Positions 5,687 to 5,906 of a DNA stretch of 5,906 nucleotides are shown here, piece by piece. Numbering within the stretch: position 1 is the stretch's first letter; every line of letters starts with the position of its first letter. The notes beneath the pieces are model-generated. The model was given only the letters and a program-made list of their open reading frames with translations, had not been told where the DNA came from and did not search any database. Origin of the DNA: CAYLVJ01 sp964501525 (lineage in GTDB: Bacteria; Patescibacteriota; Minisyncoccia; Minisyncoccales; CAYTKG01); the NCBI GenBank assembly GCA_964501525.1, contig CAZCSI010000030.1, positions 1 through 5,906 on the forward strand. Direction: 5' to 3'. The translations under genes and the position numbers were made by a program.

Positions 5687-5729
5687 AAAAACCGCGCCTA
5701 TATTCAAACACGAAATAGCGCGGTTTTTT
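5687..5729. terminator. Bidirectional intrinsic terminator between rnpB and the right-edge gene
   Basis: ACCGCGC(C)TAT (5691-5701) pairs with ATAGCGCGGT (5715-5724), leaving one bulged C. The stem is flanked by AAAAA on the left (5687-5691) and six Ts on the right (5724-5729). On the plus strand it ends rnpB two bases after the RNA. On the minus strand the A-run becomes a T-run, so it can also end the converging gene that stops at 5748. Confidence 0.88.
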
Positions 5730-5747
5730 GTTTATTCTAAAGAGTTC

Positions 5748-5906
5748 TCACTTCTCCGGCTCTGTCTCACCCACCTCTTCTTCGCTCTCTTCTTTCTCTT
5801 CTTCCTCTGCCTTTTCTGCTCCACCCTCTTGCTCTGTCTCCTCTGTCTCCTCTGTTTCCTCTGCTTCCTCTGTTTTTTCTTCTTCCTCTTCTTTCTCTGC
5901 CCCTGT
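5748..5906 (-). CDS. Partial CDS: acidic Glu/Thr-rich C-terminal tail of an unidentified protein
   Basis: The minus strand is open from the right edge for 52 codons to a TGA at 5748-5750, in frame from base 5906. The product is almost only Glu with Thr, Ala, Lys and Gly, for example EETEETEETEQEGG, ending GETEPEK. It has no membrane segment or recognisable domain and is probably disordered. The protein's body lies outside the window, so its function cannot be told. Acidic tails like this are appended to ribosomal and other nucleic-acid-binding proteins in some reduced bacteria, but that is only an analogy. Support for its being real: a long stop-free frame with strong codon bias to GAG/GAA, and a terminator with a T-run just downstream. 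The opposite strand would read as Leu/Ser/Pro low complexity, which is less likely to be coding. Confidence 0.72.
   Translation of the reverse strand, partial: TGAEKEEEEEKTEEAEETEETEETEQEGGAEKAEEEEKEESEEEVGETEPEK
5832..5876. repeat. Tandem 9-bp repeat, five imperfect units (Thr-Glu-Glu coding)
   Basis: Plus-strand units are CTCTGTCTC, CTCTGTCTC, CTCTGTTTC, CTCTGCTTC and CTCTGTTTT. On the minus strand each encodes a Thr/Ala-Glu-Glu or similar triplet inside the acidic tail. The period keeps the frame, so expansion or loss of units would only change tail length. Confidence 0.8.

Noticed and set aside
5832..5876. CRISPR-like or regulatory direct repeats
   Set aside because: Units are 9 bp, contiguous without spacers, and keep a Glu-rich frame; they are coding repeats.

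Overview
The window is a bacterial chromosome segment of moderate G+C content using the standard bacterial code: UGA ends several genes and an RF2 with its SPF motif is encoded. The organism is probably a member of the Patescibacteria (CPR) or a similarly streamlined bacterium. That is an inference from very compact packing, weak or absent Shine-Dalgarno (SD) sites in the left half, tRNAs without encoded CCA, a tiny membrane-protein gene, an acidic repeat tail and divergent MurJ and RF2 sequences. A relative of the low-G+C Gram-positives sharing the prfB-ftsE-ftsX order cannot be excluded from sequence alone.

Left part (1-3425, all minus strand). In transcription order: an FtsB/DivIC-like division protein, tRNA-Gly(CCC), tRNA-Thr(CGT), prfB (peptide release factor 2, with a programmed +1 frameshift), ftsE, ftsX and tRNA-Gln(CTG), which is cut by the left edge. 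Spacings run from an 8-bp overlap (prfB/ftsE) to 52 bp, so this looks like one transcription unit mixing division and translation genes, with the tRNAs punctuating the message. ftsE contains a run of 10 Ns. The family-like C-terminus resumes in frame only if the Ns are removed, so the run looks like an assembly placeholder rather than a real 10-bp gap.

Middle (3426-3606). Divergent from ftsB, on the plus strand, is an unrecognised 32-residue single-pass membrane protein gene, followed at once by a hairpin and eight Ts. It converges on murJ.

Right part (3607-5906). murJ (lipid II flippase) is on the minus strand with the only strong SD of the window. Divergent from it is rnpB, the RNA subunit of RNase P, with a near-consensus sigma-70-type promoter and a strong, probably bidirectional terminator. 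Converging on rnpB from the right edge is the 3' end of a gene coding for a Glu/Thr-rich low-complexity tail.

Functionally, the window joins envelope growth and division (FtsB-like, FtsEX, MurJ) with translation and RNA processing (RF2, three tRNAs, RNase P RNA). RNase P made from the right side would be needed to free the tRNAs embedded in the left operon. I see no mobile element, CRISPR array or clear horizontal transfer. The least explained items are the small membrane protein, the GUU-type prfB frameshift site, the substituted MurJ cavity residues and an extra hairpin in rnpB.
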